Source: Pedobacter mucosus
Lineage (GTDB): Bacteria > Bacteroidota > Bacteroidia > Sphingobacteriales > Sphingobacteriaceae
DNA length: 64,000 bases
Assembly: GCF_022200785.1 (NCBI RefSeq)
Contig: NZ_CP087585.1
Span: forward strand, 4,402,001 to 4,466,000
Direction: 5' to 3'
Shown piece after piece: positions 1 through 8,722 of this stretch. The translations under genes and the position numbers were made by a program. Position 1 is the stretch's first letter. Every line of letters begins with the position of its first letter. Under the pieces are notes generated by a model. That model searched no databases. It saw only the letters and a program-made list of their open reading frames with translations, and was not told where the DNA came from.

Positions 1-707
1 TCTACTAAAACTGAAAATGCCATGGCAAAATAAATGTAACCTTTAGGAATGTGTTGATCTAATCCCTCGGCTAATAAAGAAACTCCAATTAATAGTAAAA
101 AAGATAAAGCTAGCATTTTAACCGTTGGGTGGTCGTTTACAAAGCTACTAATGCCGCCTGCAGAAATCATCATTATAATTACTGCAATTACAACAGCCGC
201 AATCATAATTTCTATATGTTCGGCCATACCTACTGCCGTTATAACTGAATCTAGAGAGAAAACAACGTCTAAAATTAATATTTGTACTATCGTAGCCCAG
301 AAAGAATGCGCTTTAACATTTCCCTCCTCGTCGTCTTCGCCTTCTAATTTATGATGAATTTCGTGGGTACTTTTGTAAATCAAAAATAAACCACCAATAA
401 TTAAAATTAAATCCCTACCGGAGATTGCTAATTTTTCGAACCAATCTCCACTATTTATTCCAACCCAGCTCCCAATATTAAATAATGGAGAAGTAAGTGT
501 CATCACCCAACTAATGGATAATAATAATAAAATTCTTGTGATCATGGCCAAGCCCAAACCTAATTGCCTGGCCTTTTTCTGCTGATCTTGAGGTAATTTT
601 CCGGATAAAATAGAAATAAAAACGATATTATCTATGCCTAAAACAATTTCTAAAACAGTTAATGTTAATAGCGAAATCCAGGCTTCCGGCGTACTTAAAA
701 AATCCAT
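1..707 (-). CDS. TerC family integral membrane protein (C-terminus cut by window edge)
   Basis: The reverse-strand frame opens with MDFLSTPEAWISLLTLTVLE and runs 235 codons to the left edge without a stop, so the C-terminus is missing. It shows the TerC pattern: a first membrane helix carrying the acidic motif EIVLGIDNIVFIS, several further hydrophobic helices, a charged loop with EGEDDEEG, and a second acidic helix motif LDVVFSLDSVITAVGM. The two Asp-containing helix motifs are typical of the TerC/LysE-like metal-ion export superfamily (tellurite resistance, Mn2+ export in some members). It is a single-gene unit as far as can be seen; the next gene upstream is on the same strand but 84 bases away. 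The substrate cannot be told from sequence. Confidence 0.9.
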   Translation of the reverse strand, partial: MDFLSTPEAWISLLTLTVLEIVLGIDNIVFISILSGKLPQDQQKKARQLGLGLAMITRILLLLSISWVMTLTSPLFNIGSWVGINSGDWFEKLAISGRDLILIIGGLFLIYKSTHEIHHKLEGEDDEEGNVKAHSFWATIVQILILDVVFSLDSVITAVGMAEHIEIMIAAVVIAVIIMMISAGGISSFVNDHPTVKMLALSFLLLIGVSLLAEGLDQHIPKGYIYFAMAFSVLV

Positions 708-791
708 GAGTTAATTTTATCTGATAAGGCGAAGATATAAAAAAGGCAATTGATTTATCAAACAGATGGTAAAGAGATTTAGTTTAAAGTT

Positions 792-1349
792 TTATTTATA
801 AACAATGCTAAGTTCGGACTTAAGTTTTTCTTCAAAAATCATAGATTTAATGATGTAACTATTCATTTCAATATCGAAAGAGACATTTGCCATTGCATAT
901 AAAATGTTACCGTTTTTTGCGACTAAAATATTGGTTGGAAAACCATGATTTAAATTGATTTTTCTAATGGTTTCTTGAGATACACTAATAAGCTCATACT
1001 TATATCCATTAGTTTTTTGAAAACGTTTAATTTCAGCTGGAGAATCAAATGTTAAACCAATAAATCGAACTCCTTTTGATGCATATTTATCCGCCAGCTT
1101 ATTCAGTTCTGGCATTTCCGCAATACATGGAGGACAGTTAATAAACCAAAAATTTAATAATACGATCTGATCTTTCAAACTTTCGCTTTTAAAACTAACA
1201 TTATTTACAGTTAAACCATTAAAGGCCGGAAGTCTTTTTCCTACCAAGTCTTCAAAAAAGGTTTCTTGTGTTGCCCATTTTATTGGCGCATCTTGTGCTT
1301 TTGCAAACTGGCAAATGATCAGCAAAAAACAAACTGCAAAGTATTTCAT
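792..1349 (-). CDS. secreted thioredoxin-like (TlpA/AhpC-TSA) protein
   Basis: A 185-residue protein starting MKYFAVCFLLIICQFAKAQ, a clear signal peptide ending in the AKAQ cleavage context. A longer reading from 1379 adds ten residues before this Met; the internal Met gives a normal signal peptide and is preferred. The mature part has the thioredoxin fold signature FWFINCPPCIAEMPELNKL with the CPPC redox pair, and a later cis-Pro segment HGFPTNILV. The family (TlpA/ResA-like) reduces periplasmic disulfides or supports cytochrome maturation; the specific partner is not visible. It follows the DUF4097-like gene on the same strand, but a terminator lies between them. Confidence 0.85.
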   Translation of the reverse strand: MKYFAVCFLLIICQFAKAQDAPIKWATQETFFEDLVGKRLPAFNGLTVNNVSFKSESLKDQIVLLNFWFINCPPCIAEMPELNKLADKYASKGVRFIGLTFDSPAEIKRFQKTNGYKYELISVSQETIRKINLNHGFPTNILVAKNGNILYAMANVSFDIEMNSYIIKSMIFEEKLKSELSIVYK

Positions 1350-1360
1350 GTGCGATAAAT

Positions 1361-1394
1361 ATAAAAAAAGTCCAGCCAATTTGGCCGGACTTAA
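1361..1394 (-). terminator. Rho-independent terminator of the DUF4097-like gene
   Basis: Read on the minus strand, a GC-rich hairpin with arms AGTCCGGCC and GGCTGGACT is followed by a run of six T. It lies just after the stop of the gene ending at 1418 and overlaps the 5' side of the thioredoxin-like gene. Confidence 0.8.
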
Positions 1395-1417
1395 TCGTTA
1401 TTTTGGTTTGTAAAATC

Positions 1418-2707
1418 TTATTTAAACGTAACCGCTCCATATTCAGTTTTAATCGAAACATTTGCACCACTTCCATTCCCGATTTTACCTGAGTATCTTT
1501 TAGTTTCATCATCATTGCTTACTAAATTTGAAGCCACGGTTGATCCATATTTAAAGCCAGAATATGATGTTGAAACATTAAAATTAGCATTATATCGATC
1601 TGCAAAACCAAGTGATATGCTTGTGTATTCTCCATTAAAACCAAAGTTTTTGCAAGCAGCTGTAACCTCACCAACAATTAAATGATTATAATCCATATCT
1701 ATACTTGCATCGCCATTTAATGTGCCTAATGAAACACTGGTATACTCAGTTTTTAATGAAAGCCTAGCCACATTTGCAATGGTTAAGCTTCCATAACCTT
1801 GCTTAATTACGGTATTACCTTTAATACTATTAATATTTACTTTAGTATATTCTGTATTTAAAAGCAAATTACCAGCAATACTACCAATGGTTAAACCAGA
1901 TCCATATTCTACTTTAATATCAGCAGATCGCCTTATATTGCTAATGTTTACAGGTACATATTCTGCATTTAATTTTAAAGTTCCGGCGCCGCCGATACTA
2001 ATTCCACCACCGTATTCATGGTTTACAATGCCTGTATTTAAATCTTGGACATTCATTTTTCCATATTTTACACTAATATAATTGTTAACGTTACTTAAAT
2101 TGCCAGCGGTTAAATTTCCGTACTCAACTTTTAGCGAAGTAGGACCAGCAAAGTCGCCCATATTGATGCTTCCATATTGTTGCGAAACCGTAAGTGGATT
2201 GGAAGATGGCAAGTAAACAATGTAGTTAACTTTAACTTCTCGTCTCCAAGTGGTAACACCATTTTTTACACCTTTACCGTACCTACCATTAATATTATCA
2301 ACATTAGTTTTGAAAGATACTATATCTGCTGATTTGTTTGCTTCGATAGAAACTGCATCGATTAATTTTTGAGCGTCGTTATCAGATGTGCTATAAGCCT
2401 TTATATCTACATCCACTTTGATTTCCTTTCTATCCCAAATCTTAATCAAAATCGTTCCATATTGATTGCTTAAATTAATTTTATCGCTATTATCAATGCT
2501 GAAAGTTTTGCTAAAAGATTTCGAGCGTTCAGCGTCATTGCCAATTTGAACAGTAGAAATTTCTGTTGAAATGATTGTATTTGGTTGCGCTTTTATAGTA
2601 TTTACCGCATAAATGTCTATTGGAACATTTATTTGATTAGGATGCTGTGCGTACGTTTTAGCGGCTATGAAAGCCATTATGGCTAGTAATATTTTAATTG
2701 TTTTCAT
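1418..2707 (-). CDS. secreted DUF4097/adhesin-like beta-repeat protein
   Basis: 429 residues with an N-terminal signal peptide (MKTIKILLAIMAFIAAKTYA-Q). From about residue 170 onward the protein is a repetitive beta structure: segments of about 20 residues recur with EYGNLTAG, KYGKMNV, EYVPVNIS, EYGSGLTIG, EYTKVNIN, EYTSVSLG, a pattern expected for a beta-solenoid of the DUF4097/DUF2807 (GIN) kind. Function is unknown in these families. It is the third gene of the sigma/anti-sigma operon, 85 bases after the anti-sigma gene, so it is a likely target or sensor partner of that ECF system (inference). It ends at a good terminator. Confidence 0.75.
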   Translation of the reverse strand: MKTIKILLAIMAFIAAKTYAQHPNQINVPIDIYAVNTIKAQPNTIISTEISTVQIGNDAERSKSFSKTFSIDNSDKINLSNQYGTILIKIWDRKEIKVDVDIKAYSTSDNDAQKLIDAVSIEANKSADIVSFKTNVDNINGRYGKGVKNGVTTWRREVKVNYIVYLPSSNPLTVSQQYGSINMGDFAGPTSLKVEYGNLTAGNLSNVNNYISVKYGKMNVQDLNTGIVNHEYGGGISIGGAGTLKLNAEYVPVNISNIRRSADIKVEYGSGLTIGSIAGNLLLNTEYTKVNINSIKGNTVIKQGYGSLTIANVARLSLKTEYTSVSLGTLNGDASIDMDYNHLIVGEVTAACKNFGFNGEYTSISLGFADRYNANFNVSTSYSGFKYGSTVASNLVSNDDETKRYSGKIGNGSGANVSIKTEYGAVTFK

Positions 2708-2746
2708 ATTGTTTATTTGTTTAATTAAATCCCTATAACCTGCCGG

Positions 2747-2789
2747 CCGGAAATAAGGACTTGTATGGTGAGCGTATTATTATTTCCGG
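2747..2789. repeat. inverted repeat between anti-sigma and DUF4097-like genes
   Basis: Arms CCGGAAATAA and TTATTTCCGG are perfectly complementary, separated by 23 bases, in the 85-base gap between two co-directional genes. No T-run follows on the minus strand, so it could be an RNA processing or attenuation hairpin rather than a terminator. Confidence 0.5.
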
Positions 2790-2792
2790 GTT

Positions 2793-3317
2793 TTAAATCT
2801 GATTATCTCTTTTATAATCATCAACCTGGTTAATAATCATTAACTGTTGTTTTAATAATTGAAGTTGCAATTCCCTATTTTTTACCATTGCTTTGACCAC
2901 ATAAGTTTGGTTAGGTGTAGACGGAAGTTCCGCTTTTAAACGTTCGTAATCCTCATCCAGCTTCCTTAAATCAGCAGTAAATTTTTTATATAAATCTGGA
3001 TTAGCAGAAGCAAAAATGGCCAAGCTATCTCGTTTTTCGGTAATAAGGCCAGCAAAGTGAACTTCTTTTTGAGCGTAAGCAGCATTAACATCTGCAATTT
3101 CTAAATCGAAGCTTTTCATTTTATCTATATATAGCCATGCCAAACTAAAAACAACTATTATCGCTGCTGCAGCACTCATCCATAAATATAGATTTAATGG
3201 TTTTTTTTTCTTTTTTTTATCTAACTCTTGCTCAATTTTCCCCCAAAGCCCTGCTGAAGGTTCCATTATATCAAATGATTTCCGATTCTCTTTTACAAAT
3301 GTTTCTAATCTATTCAT
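2793..3317 (-). CDS. probable anti-sigma factor, single-pass membrane protein
   Basis: 174 residues: a cytoplasmic N-terminus of about 40 residues (MNRLETFVKENRKSFDIMEPS...), a lysine cluster, one membrane helix (about residues 44-64, LYLWMSAAAAIIVVFSLAWLY), then an extracytoplasmic, charged, probably coiled-coil tail. Start overlaps the stop of the ECF sigma gene by eight bases, the classical translational coupling of sigma and anti-sigma. No zinc-binding HxxxCxxC is seen, so it is not a ZAS-type anti-sigma. The call rests on topology plus position; the fold itself is not one I can name. Confidence 0.7.
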   Translation of the reverse strand: MNRLETFVKENRKSFDIMEPSAGLWGKIEQELDKKKKKKPLNLYLWMSAAAAIIVVFSLAWLYIDKMKSFDLEIADVNAAYAQKEVHFAGLITEKRDSLAIFASANPDLYKKFTADLRKLDEDYERLKAELPSTPNQTYVVKAMVKNRELQLQLLKQQLMIINQVDDYKRDNQI

Positions 3318-3867
3318 CTCTCATCCCTTTCGATTCTAAAATACTTTTTAATTTCTTTTTCGCCCTCATGTATTGTGTGCGACTTGTATTCTCACTTATT
3401 TTTAAAATGTGTGAAATCTCTTCATGGTCATAGCCTTCTAAAAGGTATAAACTCAATACTACACGATAACCATCTGGTAAATCTTTTATGGCATCAACAA
3501 CTTCGGCCGCCTGTAGTTTAATATCATATTCGTCAGCGCTGATTTCATCTGGTAGTTCAGCAATTTCATCAGTACCAACAAATTCAAATTTCCGCTTTCG
3601 TAGATAATTAATAGATTTATTGATTACAATTTGCTTAAGCCAAAGTCCGAAAGTGGTTTCTTGTCTGAAATCAACTATTCTTGTAAATGCATCTAAGAAA
3701 GCTTCCTGTAAAACATCTTCAGCTTCTTCCTCATAATTTAAAATGCGCAGTGCCACATTATACATCGCCTTGGCATACAGTTTATACAATTGAAACTGTG
3801 CTGCCCGGCTGCCCTGCATGCATTCTTTAACTAATTCTAGATTTTTATCGATGTAAACCGTTTCCAA
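3310..3867 (-). CDS. ECF RNA polymerase sigma factor
   Basis: 185 residues with region 2 (LELVKECMQGSRAAQFQLYK, then EEEAEDVLQEAFLDAFTRI, the DxLQExF core-binding helix) and region 4 (LPDGYRVVLSLYLLEGYDHEEI followed by the helix-turn-helix with SENTSRTQYMRAKKKL). This is the ECF sigma-70 family. The first codon is TTG at 3867; the next Met (residue 17) would delete part of region 2, and no ATG lies in frame upstream, so TTG is preferred. It heads an operon with the membrane anti-sigma and the secreted beta-repeat protein, and probably autoregulates it. Confidence 0.92.
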   Translation of the reverse strand: METVYIDKNLELVKECMQGSRAAQFQLYKLYAKAMYNVALRILNYEEEAEDVLQEAFLDAFTRIVDFRQETTFGLWLKQIVINKSINYLRKRKFEFVGTDEIAELPDEISADEYDIKLQAAEVVDAIKDLPDGYRVVLSLYLLEGYDHEEISHILKISENTSRTQYMRAKKKLKSILESKGMRDE

Positions 3868-3943
3868 TATTTTGCTAATTCTGATTATAAGACAGGTAAG
3901 AAATTAAAACGTTGCATCAATTTAGAAAAATTTTACAGCATGT

Positions 3944-4733
3944 AACGGTAACTACGAACCATCGTCATTCCCTATTCTGTATGGAATCTTAAAGCGGTCG
4001 CAACCAAATAGCTTTGAGATTCCCACCTAAGGGGGAAGACTACCATTTTTGTATGGTGTCAAATAGAATTACATTAACATTTTACAAGAACAATCGTCAT
4101 ATCGAACGAGGCACGAGGAGATATCTTTATTAGATTTCTCAATCGCTACGGGCTCATTTCGAAATGACGGAAGTTGATGTTTGTTATTTAATCACTTTCA
4201 AGAACGGTAACTACGAACCGTCGTCATTCCCTATTTTGTAGGGAATCTTAAAGCGGTCGCAACCAAATAGCTTTGAGATTCCCACCTAAGGGGGGAAGAC
4301 TACCATTTTTGTATGGTGTCAAATAGAATTACATTAACACTTTACAAGAACGATCGTCATATCGAGCGAGGCACGAGGAGATATCTTTATTAGATTTCTC
4401 AATCGCTAAGGGCTCATTTCGAAATGACGGTAGTTGATGTTTGTTATTTAATCACTTTCCAAGAACGGTAACTACGAACCGTCGTCATTTCCTATTCTGT
4501 AGGGAATCTTAAAGCGGTCGCAAACAAATAGCTTTAAGGTTCCCGCCTAAGGGGGGAAGACTACCATTTCTGTATGGTATCAAATAAAATTACATTACAC
4601 TTTACAAGAACAATCGTCATATCGAACGAGGCACGAGGAGATATCTTTATTAGATTTCTCAATCGCGAAGGGCTCATTTCGAAATGACGGTAGTTGATGT
4701 TTGTTATTTAATCACTTTCCAAGAACGGTAACC
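3944..4733. repeat. three tandem ~260-bp repeats in a 980-bp gene-free stretch
   Basis: Units begin at 3944, 4203 and 4464 with AACGGTAACTACGAACC, giving periods of 259 and 261 bases; a fourth start at 4724 is cut off after about ten bases (third unit 260 bases). Copies differ by scattered substitutions and single-base indels. Each unit contains two imperfect palindromes: one built on GTCATTCCC...GGGAATCTTAAAG...CTTTGAGATTCCC, the other on CGTCATATCGA...TTTCGAAATGACG. Both motif families recur singly elsewhere in the window (10.4 and 31.4 kb). No coding potential was seen between 3868 and 4847. Confidence 0.9.
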
Positions 4734-4764
4734 AAAAACAATCGGCATCAAACTTAATTTAAAC

Positions 4765-4798
4765 CAAAAAAGCCATCCTTATCTAAAAGGATGGCTTT
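4765..4798 (-). terminator. Rho-independent terminator of the pdhA-E2 operon
   Basis: Arms AAGCCATCCTT (4770-4780) and AAGGATGGCTT (4787-4797) with a 6-base loop. On the minus strand the stem runs into six T, 50 bases after the E2 stop codon. Confidence 0.85.
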
Positions 4799-4847
4799 GA
4801 TCATTTTTTATCGGGTTAAAAACCGAAAATTCTTAATTGAAAACTCA

Positions 4848-6533
4848 CTAAGCCAACAACCTAACTGGTTCTTCTAACAAAGCTTTAAGTGTTTGTAGAA
4901 ACGCAGAACCACTTGCGCCATCAACCGTACGGTGATCACAACTTAAGGTTACTTTCATTACGTTTCCTGGTACAACAGCTCCGTTTTTAACAACAGGAAC
5001 TTGAGATATACCACCAACAGCTAAAATACAAGAATCTGGTGTGTTTATAATTGCAGTAAATTCATCAATACCAAACATACCTAAGTTAGAAATGGTGAAA
5101 GTAGAACCTTCCCAATCTGATGGTTGTAATTTTTTAGCTTTAGCTTTTTGAGCGAAGTCTTTAACCTCAGCAGAGATACGCGTTAATGATTTTCCATCAG
5201 CAAAACGTACCACAGGAACTAATAAACCATCTTCAACAGCAACAGCAACACCAATATTTACATGTTCGTTGTAACGAATTTTATCCCCCAACCAAGAAGA
5301 ATTAACAACTGGATGTTGTTTTAAAGCAATTGCAGTAGCTTTTAAAACTAAATCGTTAAAAGAAACTTTTGAAGGAGCATATTCATTAATACGGGCACGA
5401 GCTTCGATAGCTTTATCCATATCAATGCTCATCGTTAAATAGAAATGAGGCGCAGTAAATAAACTTTCAGATAAACGTTTAGCAATTACTTTACGCATTT
5501 GCGAAACAGGTTTCTCTGTAAATTTTTCTTCACCAATAAATTGTGGAAGTGGAGCTGGAGCAGCTTTTTCTGCAGGAGTAGCAGGAGCTGTAGATTCTTT
5601 TTTATCAGGAGCAGCAGCAGGCTTGTAATTTTCGATATCTTTTTTAATGATACGACCACCCTCTGCACTACCAGAAACTTGTGCCAAATCTATTCCTTTA
5701 TCTTTCGCTATTTTCTTAGCAAGCGGAGATGCTTTAACACGACTATCAGATGAAGAACTTTCTGCAACAGGAGCAGCAGCACTAGCATCAGCATATGATG
5801 TTTGTTTTTCTTCTTTTGGAGCTTCTTCTTTGCTATCCGCTTTTGCAGCTGGTGCAGAACCGCCAGCTAAAATACCACTAACATCAGTTCCTTCCGGGCC
5901 AACAATAGCAATAATGCCGTTTACTTTTGCAGCAGCACCTTTTTCTACACCAATGTGTAATAAAGTTCCGGTTGCATAACCCATAACTTCCATAGTTGCC
6001 TTATCGGTTTCCACATCAGCTAAAACATCATCATCTTTAACTTTATCGCCAACTTTTTTATGCCATTCAGCAATTACGCCTTCAGTCATCGTATCGCTAA
6101 GCAATGGCATACGAATTACCGTAATGCCTTTTGCTGTTAATTCATCTTCACTTAAAGCACCACCCTGAGCAGGAGCTTCTTCCTTTTTTTCTTCAGTTTT
6201 TGGAGTTTCAGAAGTTTCAGCAGGTTTCTCTTCTGTTTTTTCTGCAGTACCATTAGTACCACCAGCAGCATCAATAGCTGCCTGAAAATCTTCGCCTTCT
6301 TTTCCAATTACAGCAATAATCGCATCAATAGGAACGCCCTTACCTTCTTCTACGCCAATATGTAATAAAACACCTTCTTCGTAAGATTCAAGATCCATAG
6401 TTGCCTTATCGGTTTCTACTTCAGCAAGTACATCACCGCTTTTTACTTTATCGCCAACTTTAACATGCCATTTTGCCAATACCCCTTCAGTCATGGTATC
6501 GCTCATTTTGGGCATTCTAACTACTTCAGCCAT
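4848..6533 (-). CDS. aceF: pyruvate dehydrogenase E2, dihydrolipoamide acetyltransferase
   Basis: 561 residues, the acetyl-transfer core of the pyruvate dehydrogenase complex (acetyl-CoA formation, cytoplasm). Domain order: lipoyl domain 1 (lipoyl Lys43 in ETDKATM), Glu/Ala/Pro linker, lipoyl domain 2 (Lys178 in a second ETDKATM), Ala-rich linker, E1/E3-binding domain (about 266-302, ASPLAKKIAKDKGIDL), linker, catalytic domain to the end with the active-site DHRTVDGASG (His534, Asp538). Family members carry one to three lipoyl domains; this one has two. It follows the E1 alpha gene by 28 bases as an operon; E1 beta and E3 are not in the window. Branched-chain E2 is the alternative, but the E1 alpha partner supports pyruvate. 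Confidence 0.93.
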   Translation of the reverse strand: MAEVVRMPKMSDTMTEGVLAKWHVKVGDKVKSGDVLAEVETDKATMDLESYEEGVLLHIGVEEGKGVPIDAIIAVIGKEGEDFQAAIDAAGGTNGTAEKTEEKPAETSETPKTEEKKEEAPAQGGALSEDELTAKGITVIRMPLLSDTMTEGVIAEWHKKVGDKVKDDDVLADVETDKATMEVMGYATGTLLHIGVEKGAAAKVNGIIAIVGPEGTDVSGILAGGSAPAAKADSKEEAPKEEKQTSYADASAAAPVAESSSSDSRVKASPLAKKIAKDKGIDLAQVSGSAEGGRIIKKDIENYKPAAAPDKKESTAPATPAEKAAPAPLPQFIGEEKFTEKPVSQMRKVIAKRLSESLFTAPHFYLTMSIDMDKAIEARARINEYAPSKVSFNDLVLKATAIALKQHPVVNSSWLGDKIRYNEHVNIGVAVAVEDGLLVPVVRFADGKSLTRISAEVKDFAQKAKAKKLQPSDWEGSTFTISNLGMFGIDEFTAIINTPDSCILAVGGISQVPVVKNGAVVPGNVMKVTLSCDHRTVDGASGSAFLQTLKALLEEPVRLLA

Positions 6534-6561
6534 TATATATTTTTAATTGAAATTCTTAAAA

Positions 6562-7557
6562 TTAATCCATTACGTAAGGATAGTCCTTCTGCATATATAC
6601 ATCGTTGTATAATTCAGCTGCATCAGGCCAAGGAGATTCTTCAGCAAATTTTACTGCATGATCTACAATTGCTTTTACTTTAGCTTCAACTTCTTCGATC
6701 CAAGCTTGATCTGCATATTTTTCTTTAAGAATAGTATCCCTAACGTGTTCTACTGGATCTTTTGCCTTATATTCTTCTAATTCTTCTTTAGTACGATATT
6801 TTGCAGGATCAGACATTGAATGACCACGGTAACGATAAGTTCTCATCTCTAGGAAAGTTGGTCCTTCACCTTTACGAGCACGTTGAATGGCTTCATCCAT
6901 TGCATTATGTACTGCAGCAGGATCCATTCCATCAACTGGTCCGCATGGCATATCAAAACCTAAACCGATTTTGTAAATATCAGTCATGTTCGTAGTACGT
7001 TGTACCGAAGTACCCATGGCGTAACCATTATTTTCGCACACAAAAATTACAGGTAATTTCCAAAGCATTGCCATGTTAAATGTTTCGTTTAATGCACCCT
7101 GACGAACAGCACCATCGCCCATATAACAAATATTAACATTGTCTGTTCCTTTGTATTTCTCTGCAAAAGCAACACCAGCACCTAAAGGAATTTGACCACC
7201 CACAATTGCATGACCTCCATAAAAGTTGTGTTCTTTGCTAAACATGTGCATTGAACCACCTTTACCCTTAGAACAACCCGTTGCTTTGCCATACATTTCA
7301 GCCATAATACTATCAGGAGTAACCCCTAAGGCTAAAGCATGAGCATGATCGCGGTAAGTAGTAATCATCGAATCGCCTTTTTGCATTGCAGAAATTGCTC
7401 CTGCAACAACAGCTTCTTGTCCGATGTATAAATGACAAAAGCCACGTATTTTTTGTTGTCCGTATAACTGGCCGGTTTTCTCTTCGAATTTACGCATTAG
7501 TAACATCGATTCGAACCACTTCAACCACGTATCTTTATTTATTTCTACTGCACTCAT
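6562..7557 (-). CDS. pdhA: pyruvate dehydrogenase E1 component subunit alpha
   Basis: 331 residues from MSAVEINKDTW. A Met 20 codons upstream would give 351 residues but adds a Lys/Leu-rich tail unlike the family, so 7557 is preferred. The thiamine diphosphate motif is visible as GDGA (147-150) ending at ENNGYAMG (Asn176-177), and the conserved phosphorylation-loop segment YRYRGHSMSDPAKYR follows. With E1 beta it decarboxylates pyruvate and reductively acetylates E2. Its neighbour downstream is E2; the separate E1 beta gene must lie elsewhere, as is common in Bacteroidota. Confidence 0.95.
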   Translation of the reverse strand: MSAVEINKDTWLKWFESMLLMRKFEEKTGQLYGQQKIRGFCHLYIGQEAVVAGAISAMQKGDSMITTYRDHAHALALGVTPDSIMAEMYGKATGCSKGKGGSMHMFSKEHNFYGGHAIVGGQIPLGAGVAFAEKYKGTDNVNICYMGDGAVRQGALNETFNMAMLWKLPVIFVCENNGYAMGTSVQRTTNMTDIYKIGLGFDMPCGPVDGMDPAAVHNAMDEAIQRARKGEGPTFLEMRTYRYRGHSMSDPAKYRTKEELEEYKAKDPVEHVRDTILKEKYADQAWIEEVEAKVKAIVDHAVKFAEESPWPDAAELYNDVYMQKDYPYVMD

Positions 7558-7584
7558 TTTATGGTATTTGTTTTTTTGCGAGAG

Positions 7585-7592
7585 CAAATCTA
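7585..7592 (-). promoter_or_regulatory. putative -7 element of pdhA
   Basis: TAGATTTG on the minus strand fits the Bacteroidota -7 consensus TAnnTTTG, 27 bases before the chosen pdhA ATG. No convincing TTTG is found at the -33 spacing, so confidence is limited. It lies inside the longer alternative reading frame, which supports the shorter start. Confidence 0.4.
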
Positions 7593-8024
7593 ATTTTTTT
7601 ATTGTAATTTTTGGCACTTTTTAGTGTAAAAACATCGTGTAGATTGCTTTCAATTTATTTTTTAACAAGTTTAATCAATATAAATCCTACATGTTACATA
7701 ATTACCTTTTAACTGCAATTTTACAGATTTAAATCTTTGCAGTTTATCCTATTGCTCAACTCATTTTTATAGGAAATTTAATTCTGTAAATCTTCGATTT
7801 TTCCTAATTTATAAATTTTTAAATAACAACTGAATTAACAGCTAGTTTTAAAGGAGATTTCTTATCTCGATAAATCTTTTAATAGATTATTAGCCAATAA
7901 AAATGTATTCTTGCTGTTTTTTGAGTTTTTAAAGTTTTTAGAGATAATATCTCACAAATTATGGCGTTTGATTAACACTCGAATGAGCTAAAATGTTAAT
8001 AACTTATAATTAATACTTAAAACA
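7593..8024. other. AT-rich divergent intergenic region with two dyads
   Basis: No gene is seen in this stretch between pdhA and the NlpC/P60 gene. It holds a nested palindrome at 7712-7743 (ACTGCAA and TTGCAGT around the perfect palindrome AGATTTAAATCT) and a second short palindrome, GAGATAATATCTC, at 7941-7953. Either could be a regulator site; nothing in the sequence assigns one. Confidence 0.5.
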
Positions 8025-8056
8025 TTTGGATAACATTTGTATAATTGATACTTTTG
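8025..8056 (+). promoter_or_regulatory. Bacteroidota-type promoter of the NlpC/P60 gene
   Basis: TTTG at 8025-8028 and TACTTTTG (a perfect TAnnTTTG) at 8049-8056, with a 20-base spacer, match both boxes of the primary sigma factor consensus in this phylum. The predicted transcription start is near 8062, giving a leader of about 60 bases. Confidence 0.7.
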
Positions 8057-8125
8057 AAATTCAACAATAAGCCCATGTGGTTTACGTTACTGTTTTAGTA
8101 CATTACCCAAACATAACTGTATAAC

Positions 8126-8683
8126 ATGATTAAAAAATTTTTGTTTTCATCTCTAATAGCTGTTTGCACCTTCTCCGCAGCGTTTTCACAAACAAAAACA
8201 AAAGATTCTAGTAAAGAATTAAACGATCCTGACAACCTTGCTTCTCAATATTTTTCGCAAGTTATGGGTGTTGCCGTTGATGCGACTTCGAACTTAAAAT
8301 TGTATAAATTCGTTTACGAATGGATTGGAACACCTTACAGTTATGGTGGATCAAGCAAAAAAGGTATTGATTGTTCGGCTTTCACAAAAGCTATTTACGA
8401 TAAAGTTTTTAACACCACCATCAGACGTAGCTCCCGTGATATTTTCAGCATGGTAGATCCATTGGCTAAAGAAGATTTAAAAGAGGGTGATCTTGTTTTC
8501 TTCAAAATTAAAAGTAGAAGTATTTCGCATATAGGTATTTATTTAGGTGATAATAGATTTGCTCATGCATCTAGCTCACGTGGTGTTGTTATTAGTAATT
8601 TAAACGAACCATATTACAGCAGATATTTTTATAAGGGCGGAAGAATTTTAGAATCTTTTAAAAAGGAATTTACCGTAGAATAG
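8126..8683 (+). CDS. secreted NlpC/P60 family cell-wall peptidase
   Basis: 185 residues: signal peptide (MIKKFLFSSLIAVCTFSAAFSQ), a short linker and an NlpC/P60 (C40) domain from about residue 58. The catalytic triad is visible: Cys83 in GIDCSAF, His135 in ISHIGIYLG and His147 in RFAHASS. Such enzymes cut peptide stems of peptidoglycan in the periplasm. It is monocistronic, with a good promoter upstream and a terminator downstream. Length and domain order are normal for the small Spr/NlpC-like members. Confidence 0.93.
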   Translation: MIKKFLFSSLIAVCTFSAAFSQTKTKDSSKELNDPDNLASQYFSQVMGVAVDATSNLKLYKFVYEWIGTPYSYGGSSKKGIDCSAFTKAIYDKVFNTTIRRSSRDIFSMVDPLAKEDLKEGDLVFFKIKSRSISHIGIYLGDNRFAHASSSRGVVISNLNEPYYSRYFYKGGRILESFKKEFTVE

Positions 8684-8722
8684 TTTGTTAAACCCAACGG
8701 GGCAGCTAACTAAAATTATATA

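Noticed and set aside
3944..4733. CRISPR array
   Set aside because: Repeat unit is 260 bases with no short repeat/spacer alternation and no cas genes nearby.
5499..5979. Plus-strand frames of 84 and 110 residues opposite the E2 gene
   Set aside because: They are shadows of the Ala/Glu-rich linkers of E2 and have low-complexity translations.
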